Shown: positions 58,659-64,000 of the stretch, piece by piece
Layout: each line of letters begins with the position of its first letter
Position numbering within the stretch: position 1 is the stretch's first letter
Assembly (NCBI GenBank): GCA_029747585.1
Contig: JAPEVF010000035.1
Location: 1 to 64,000 of the forward strand
Reading direction: 5' to 3'
Source: Pleurotus djamor
Taxonomy: Eukaryota; Basidiomycota; Agaricomycetes; Agaricales; Pleurotaceae
DNA length: 64,000 nt
The notes under the pieces: generated by a model
The model's database searches: none
Told to the model about the DNA's origin: nothing
What the model saw: the letters and a program-made list of their open reading frames with translations, nothing else
Made by a program: the position numbers and the translations under genes

Positions 58659-59150
58659 TTAATCGAGCTCGTTGATCTTGAGCACACCCCGCATGATGTT
58701 CGAGATCGTAATTGCATCCTGCTTGTCGACCCACTCCTGCGCTGCCTGCTCGATCATCTCGTTGAGCTCATCAATCTCCCTCGTCTTCTTGGTGGGCTTC
58801 AGCTTTTCTGCACCATGCGCAATGTTGGTCTTGATGACGTCGGTCGCAGCTTCTTTAACGGCATCCTTGGCAACACCCAAGCAGTGTTTCGCAATTTCCT
58901 TGATCGCATCGGTGATACCACACTCGTCAGCGAATTTCTTGACGGCTTTGCCGGCGTCCACGATGTGCTCCTTGACGGATTTATCGACGTCGTCGGAAGC
59001 GTCGATCAAGTCTTGGAAGGCTTGCTCGATGAGAGCGTCCAATTGGCCGCTGTGCTTGAGCTGGTTGAACACCTCGATTTCGGTTGAGGCTTGGAGAGGA
59101 TGGGCGGCGGCAACCGCGGCCATGGCGAAGAGGAGGCAGGCAGGACGCAT
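58659..59150 (-). CDS. Small secreted protein, paralogue 2
   Basis: 163 residues from ATG 59150 in one coding exon. The signal peptide MRPACLLFAMAAVAAAHP is followed by the same plan as paralogue 1: GQLDALIEQAFQDLIDASDD, VKKFADECGITDAIKEIAKH, CLGVAKDAVKEAATDV, HGAEKLKPTKKTRE, EMIEQAAQEWVDKQDA and the C-terminal KINELD. Both cysteines are kept. The start context AGAGTCGACCATGCGTCC is identical to that of paralogue 1. The leader contains two introns, with CCTCA|GTGAGT as first donor as in paralogue 1. Likely secreted; no function recognised. Confidence 0.8.
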   Translation of the reverse strand: MRPACLLFAMAAVAAAHPLQASTEIEVFNQLKHSGQLDALIEQAFQDLIDASDDVDKSVKEHIVDAGKAVKKFADECGITDAIKEIAKHCLGVAKDAVKEAATDVIKTNIAHGAEKLKPTKKTREIDELNEMIEQAAQEWVDKQDAITISNIMRGVLKINELD

Positions 59151-59359
59151 GGTCGACTCTAAAGGGGAATAGCTCTCATTAGGCATAGAAAAGGACGTTG
59201 TACCAGGGAAGAGGAACGAAAGACACACGAGGAGAGGCAATAGAACGGCTGCTGGGCTTTCAGAGAACAAACCGGTAAGTGCGTTGCGCTTCTAGGTGAA
59301 AGTGTAAACTCACTGAGGAGACCGAAAGGTTGCTGACGATTGTGGACGCTTTCCATACC

Positions 59360-59367
59360 GTTTTATA
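59360..59367 (-). promoter_or_regulatory. TATA box of small secreted protein 2
   Basis: TATAAAAC on the minus strand about 210 bp upstream of the ATG at 59150, matching the spacing in the other two paralogues. Confidence 0.6.
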
Positions 59368-60094
59368 GAGATGTCGGCGTGCAAGAGCTCGACGGAATGT
59401 GCCATACAAATGTCATGATTTCATCCTATAGCTGTCGATGTTACACTTATGCACTGAACTAGGCTCCCGCGCGTCCATGACTTGCACGTAAATGGAAGTG
59501 GTGGCCCGTGGCTCAGTATAGAGTACAATCCGTCTGTCCCATAGAAGCGGACGAATACTGTTCCTATCCAACTCAAAGACGCGTTGTGGCTCCTTGTAAA
59601 GCTCCTTACCAGACTGTAAATCACTCCAGGATGCGAAGCAGTCAATTTCAGTCATTCGCTTCCAAGTTGAAGCGGACGAAGCTCACGAAGGTCTAGCAAG
59701 CGATCTGTCATTTCTTTGTCATGTAGCCAGGTGGCTAAACGTGCTCCAAGTAAGCAGTCATCCTAAACAAGGGTCATATTAGCTATCAGGCTGAGGTCCA
59801 CTCATTCAATTGGTTTGAAAAAATCAGCCCACTATACTAGTGTGCGGGTCTTTGGGTACGTCGATGGGCACACCCCACACGGCATCAGTTCGAAGGGAGA
59901 TAGTCAGGAGTCACTAGTCAGGCCCAGGCCCAGGCCTCAGGCACTTGCGCACGTGTCACGGAAGCAATTTACTTCCTTGAACGACCAGACCCAAGTCGCC
60001 CATCCCCCCGTTCCTCTAGCTGCTATGATCACTACAAGCACGAAAGGGCCTCTCCAGCGTCGAGGCAAGGCCTGTTCTCCTTTTCAAAGACGCC
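59368..60094. other. Intergenic region, nothing certain
   Basis: About 730 bp between divergent genes. A CAGGCC run (about 59920-59940) is the only repeat noticed. An ATG at 60025 opens a short frame that ends at 60102 and may be a leader exon of the F-box gene. Confidence 0.35.
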
Positions 60095-61325
60095 GTGACT
60101 AATGTTCGCCTATCTACCATACCAGAGAGACAGCTCAAATACATCCCATCCGAAATTCTTCGGATGATTCTTCTCACCCACGCCGACTCTGCTACCTTCA
60201 TGCGACCGATCCTCTTTGTTTCACGTCAGTTCTACATTGAAGCGATCCCAGTGATATATCGTGCCATCCAAATCCAGGAAGAAGATGGCGATCNTTTTTT
60301 ATCGCAAGTTAGCCTCCTTGTGGGATACCTTGACGAACAAGCCAACTCTCGCCGCACTCACAAAGAAGCTAACTGTGAACCCGGTCACCGTCAACATTAC
60401 ATCTATGAAGGCGATGATGTCCATTCTTCCTTCATTAATCTCTAAATTCACCAACCTCACACATTTAGCTCTCGTCACTGCTAGAGCGTTCATCGACCCC
60501 GCACCCCTTGGAGCCGTAGGCCCGTTGGTTCGCTTGACTCATCTTACTCTGAAGGGAGAGTGGCTTTGCTCAAGTGTCAAAGAACTTCTCCTCCGTCAGC
60601 CATCCTTAACATTCCTCTCCATCAATCAATACGAGGATGAGGATTTCAAAGATATCCCTGCTGATTCCCTCGTGCATCTCCAGACGTATCAATTTATGGG
60701 GAAATTCTCGTCAACCCGTCTCTGTCATCAGCGCCCCATAGAGCACCTCAGCATCGGTGACTACTTCTTTGGGTATTCATTTATGACCGATTTCCCCTCC
60801 GAATGTGTCTTCTCCCATGTCAAAACTCTCAGCGTTCAGTGCCAGGACGCCTCGTCCTTCTTTTCCGTCGCCGGTAACTTCCCAAGCTTGGAGCTCTTGC
60901 GCATCTACTCAGACTGTGTACGTTCATGCTTCTACTCCATTGGGCCAATCCTGCTTCAGACGTTTTCAATGCTATTTCGATCACAGGTGATCGATTTGGA
61001 CCACTTCCATTCCCTCACGACAACGTCTCTTGGCTACCTCAGCGTTTGGGGGATCAAATATACGCAGGAGTCAACTCAAGAGCTCTTCAAACTTTTCCCT
61101 TCGCTTCTCATAATTGACTTCCCAACGCATCCCAAGAAATCACCCGTTACGGCTAGCAGGTTCACACGAAGCGGATGTTGCGAGGGTGTCCTTCGTGAAT
61201 ATATCCACAGCAAACATAGCAACGGAGAGCAATCTTGGAAGTCTTGGTGGGTACCCTTTGCTGATCTCGTTGAGATCAAGAGGAAAGGTACGCTCGCATC
61301 CCTGCGGGGGGACAGAGGATGCTGA
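60095..61325 (+). CDS. F-box-like protein, frame interrupted by an N
   Basis: An N-terminal F-box-like stretch reads LKYIPSEILRMILLTHADSA and FVSRQFYIEAIPVIYRAI, typical of basidiomycete F-box proteins. Just after IQIQEEDGD there is an N at 60294 beside a T-run, and the frame then continues in another phase: FYRKLASLWDTLTNKP, NLTHLALVTARAF, LVRLTHLTLKGEWLCSSVKE, and leucine-rich-repeat-like segments to a stop at 61325. A one-base length error at the N explains the break. The true start is unclear, because the frame has no ATG immediately upstream of 60095; a short upstream exon is likely. Probable role is substrate choice for an SCF ubiquitin ligase. Confidence 0.7.
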
Positions 61326-62623
61326 TGCCGTCACTCAAACTACAGATACCGTTGCCTGAGCCTCGTCCCCGCACCCAAACTTCTAGATATCTATATTATT
61401 TTCTCTCCTCTGATACCGCCGGCCAAGTCTACCCCCTCTCAAAACCCCTACACTACTCAAGCGAACTTAGGCTGTGATTTGCTTCCACTCAGGGAGGAAA
61501 GGAGATGGATAGGAGATGGATAGGAGGTGGCCCTTACAGACCCCTTGCAAGTCAAGTTGTTGGACGAAGTCAAATGAGTGTATTTTGATATCCTTGCACG
61601 GTAAGAAGATGACCTAAACGTCCAAAGTCATAATCAATGTGCACAAAAACTCACACCAAAACGTCGTCTGGGCGCTCAGTTTTCAATCGGAGATAATCGA
61701 TAACACGTCAACATTTCAATGTCAACTTCTGGCTCCGAGCTTAACAGGTTGTTAACAGGTTCTTTGCAGGTTCTTCTCAGTTTCTCGTCCTTGCTCGTTG
61801 ATTGCTCATCGTCATGAACCAATCAACAAAAGCTTGGAGTTAAACGGCAAATAGCCCCTCAAATAGGCCACCTGGGACCAGAATACCCTTGGGGTGGTAT
61901 TGAAGCGGTAAACCAGCTAAACCACTCGGTGTTGAATCTGGAAATATCCTAGGTACGTCCTACAAGTTAGATTTTAAGCGTTGCTCATAATAGGTTGGAA
62001 TGAAAACTAGACCACTTGTGCTTGGTGGAATACTCTATCCCTCCTGATACTACTAGTAACTGGTTAGTAAAGGTGACGTATCCTCCGGAGTCGCCATCAT
62101 GTCTAATTGTTTAGAATTTCAATTATCGTCTGCGCATGGCCGTCCGACCGTCACCTCAGTGGTCTTCGTACGAGGTCAACAGTATACCGCATAAGACTTT
62201 GAAGCTTATCCCTCAACCACGGATACATATCACCTGTGGATGAGCTACTTTTGGCTTAGTGGCTGTTCGTCTACTTTCACCTACTCTACTGTGTGAAATT
62301 TTTATTGATCACCCAACGAACATTCACAGCACGACCACCCCCATATCTTGTGCGGGCTTCCTTATGAAGCTACTACCACCCATTGGGGACGAACTATTTA
62401 CAGCTACGATACACATAACTGCGGCGGAAAGAACCTTTATACCCAGCTAGTCTGCAAGGATCAAAAGGCGAAAGCATTGCGCCGGAGACTGGCACGAACG
62501 CCTCGTCTTATCGCGCTGGTATCAAGAAGACTAGAAGCGTCTAGCATGGATGCTGAAACCAGTTCAAGTTTACCCTCGCGCCGTACTCGCCGTTGATAAA
62601 CATGAGTGAGGCCGTTACAAGGG
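61326..62623. other. Intergenic region, nothing recognised
   Basis: About 1.3 kb upstream of small secreted protein 3. It contains short direct repeats (GAGATGGATAG near 61505, GTTAACAGGTT near 61750) but no gene or element I can support. Confidence 0.45.
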
Positions 62624-62631
62624 TATATAAG
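62624..62631 (+). promoter_or_regulatory. TATA box of small secreted protein 3
   Basis: TATATAAG about 200 bp upstream of the ATG at 62833, the same distance as in paralogues 1 and 2. Two leader introns follow, ending TTTACAG and TTGCTCAG. Confidence 0.65.
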
Positions 62632-62832
62632 GTGGTTCACCAAAAGTGAGTGGCTCCTCAGCATCGCCTCATACCTCGCTCATCAGTGAGTCCCTCGTTC
62701 CACTTTTCGCTTCGCAATCCAAGCGTTGATCAAACTTAATTTACAGCCGAACAAATTGTTCATCTTGATCATGTAGGTCGTGTCTCTCATTCTCAGCATC
62801 GACAGGGACTGACTTTTTGCTCAGAGTCCAGC

Positions 62833-63144
62833 ATGCGTCCCGCTGTTCTCCTCGTTGCCTTTGCCGCCCTCGCTGCCGCCCGTCCTCTCGATGGGACTAC
62901 CGAGCTTGAAACCTCGGCTAGCGAATTAGACGCTATGATCGAGGAGGCCCATCAACAATGGGTCACAGAACAAGATGAGATCAATGGATTTTTTAGCAAG
63001 CTCAAAAACATTGCTGGAAAAGTCCTGGGAGTCGCCGCCAAAGTCGGGAAGGTCGCTCTCAAAGTAGCGCTCCCTCGGGACGTTTCTTCTGACGGAATCA
63101 ACCTTGGAGTCGCTGTTGAAAAGTCTTTGAAGGAACTTGATTGA
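62833..63144 (+). CDS. Small secreted protein, paralogue 3, with a cationic amphipathic stretch
   Basis: 103 residues in one coding exon. The signal peptide MRPAVLLVAFAALAAARP matches the other two. An acidic segment follows (ETSASELDAMIEEAHQQW, TEQDEIN) that aligns with the ELDALIEQA and EQAAQEWVD motifs. Then comes a Lys/Ala/Val-rich, cysteine-free stretch, FFSKLKNIAGKVLGVAAKVG followed by KVALKVALP, with lysines every three to four residues as in membrane-active amphipathic helices. The C-terminus is SLKELD, keeping the family ending Glu-Leu-Asp. The two cysteines and the middle of paralogues 1 and 2 are missing. The acidic propiece before a basic helix resembles precursor layouts of secreted antimicrobial peptides; that is inference. 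The leader structure (TATA, two introns, AGTCCAGCATGCGTCC) is shared. Confidence 0.78.
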   Translation: MRPAVLLVAFAALAAARPLDGTTELETSASELDAMIEEAHQQWVTEQDEINGFFSKLKNIAGKVLGVAAKVGKVALKVALPRDVSSDGINLGVAVEKSLKELD

Positions 63145-63167
63145 TGTGTCAGCGTTTCTGATGAGTA

Positions 63168-63200
63168 GTAGGCAATGCGTAGGCAATGCGTAGGCAATGT
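63168..63200. repeat. 11-bp tandem repeat, three copies
   Basis: GTAGGCAATGC repeated three times, the last with a final T, about 25 bp after the stop of small secreted protein 3. It probably lies in the 3' untranslated region. Confidence 0.9.
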
Positions 63201-64000
63201 GCAGGTGACTTGCAATACATGTCTGCTGCATACGAATGGATCCGAGTAGGCAACCGCGGGAGAACATTGAGTCCCCTTGCTTGGTAGTACCTAAGTTGTC
63301 GCAGTCACAGTGCTTTGTCGCCTTGCCTGGATCAAAGATCAGGGCGCTTGATTAAGCGCCTACCCATTTCTGGTCCGGAACGCACACGCCTCAGCCCAAT
63401 CCATGACTTGAATATGGTATTCTCGGTCCTTTCCTCCATCTTCTGCTGCTGTGATCGAAGAGGCTCATCGCCAGTATGTTCTTTGTTATGTCAATGATGC
63501 CTGACGCCTTAAAAGTTGAAAACCGCGCGTCTGCAGGACTCATTGGGTGAGAACACTGCGTTGCTCCCTTCAGACGATCTTCCACCGTGAGGCGTCTTTC
63601 GCGCGTTGGGAATCTCGGAATATATGAATGAAATGCACTAGATCGAACGAATCCAATGTGTCCATAGTGGATGAGCAAAATCTGCGGGACAAATGGACTT
63701 CAATCGTTCGTGCAAAGGGAAGGTGGGTTCGGGTAACATTGGTTAGCAGGGCGGCTAACAATCGTTTTAAAAACAAAGGAAAATGGTTAATGTCAACGCG
63801 GCGCTTCCATTCAACTTACACAACCAACCCCAACATGATACCAGTGCATCACGCTCGCGCTCTCGCTCCTTATCCACGGACCGGCGGTCGGTTCGGAGTG
63901 GGTATGACTCGATGTCTCAAAATCCATATGCACAACGCGGCCTAGCGAAAACCCACGGTTTACTCGCCCCTTCACCTCTGCCTCGTACAGGGGACCTTCC
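63201..64000. other. Right end, nothing recognised
   Basis: About 800 bp with no supportable gene. A plus-strand frame at 63628-63945 has no domain or splice partners. Confidence 0.4.

Noticed and set aside
1..64000. CRISPR arrays, prokaryotic operons, LTR retrotransposons or transposases
   Set aside because: The sequence is intron-rich eukaryotic DNA; no repeat-spacer array, reverse transcriptase, integrase or transposase motif was seen.

Overview
The window is nuclear DNA of a filamentous basidiomycete, most likely an Agaricomycete. The evidence is dense short GT-AG introns (about 45-70 nt, several per gene), a FunK1-type fungal kinase, a CorA-like gene and an F-box gene of types known from mushrooms, a HET-domain gene, and fungal GH27 and PTR2 genes. 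There are no bacterial-style operons. Exons were assigned by reading splice signals and protein motifs, so boundaries are approximate where stated. Isolated Ns sit mostly beside homopolymers, and some apparent frameshifts are probably assembly errors.

Layout. Positions 1-5561 and 40770-46335 are near-identical inverted arms about 5.5 kb long, separated by 35 kb; the left arm runs off the window. Each arm carries part or all of a FunK1 kinase, two cytochrome P450 genes, and a convergent 'family A' gene whose extreme 3' end marks where identity stops. Inside the arms the mirror symmetry continues in weaker form: a small unknown gene ('family B') next to a family A gene occurs at 8.4-9.4 kb and 35.1-36.0 kb. 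Family A is an unrecognised-function fungal family of about 610 residues, present as four long copies (5.5, 9.2, 19.1 and 38.4 kb), one decayed copy (31.9 kb) and one 3' remnant (35.1 kb). A third P450 (14.5-16.7 kb) is a pseudogene.

The centre (12-35 kb) holds a proline-rich EH-like protein gene, an F-box gene, a BTB/POZ gene, a small conserved hydrophilic protein gene, a CorA-like transporter gene, an intron-containing tRNA-Gly(GCC), and a membrane protein resembling the N-terminal half of KRE6/SKN1 without its enzyme domain. A HET-domain gene lies in the right half only, between family B and family A.

Right of the arms, 48-64 kb looks more ordinary: a secreted GH27 alpha-galactosidase with a frame break, a PTR2-type peptide transporter, an F-box gene interrupted by an N, and three paralogous small secreted proteins. 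Those three share a TATA box about 200 bp upstream, two 5' leader introns, the same start context and a C-terminal Glu-Leu-Asp. The third has replaced the cysteine-containing middle with a lysine-rich amphipathic stretch. This family and the inverted duplication with its expanding family A genes are the most unusual parts of the window.
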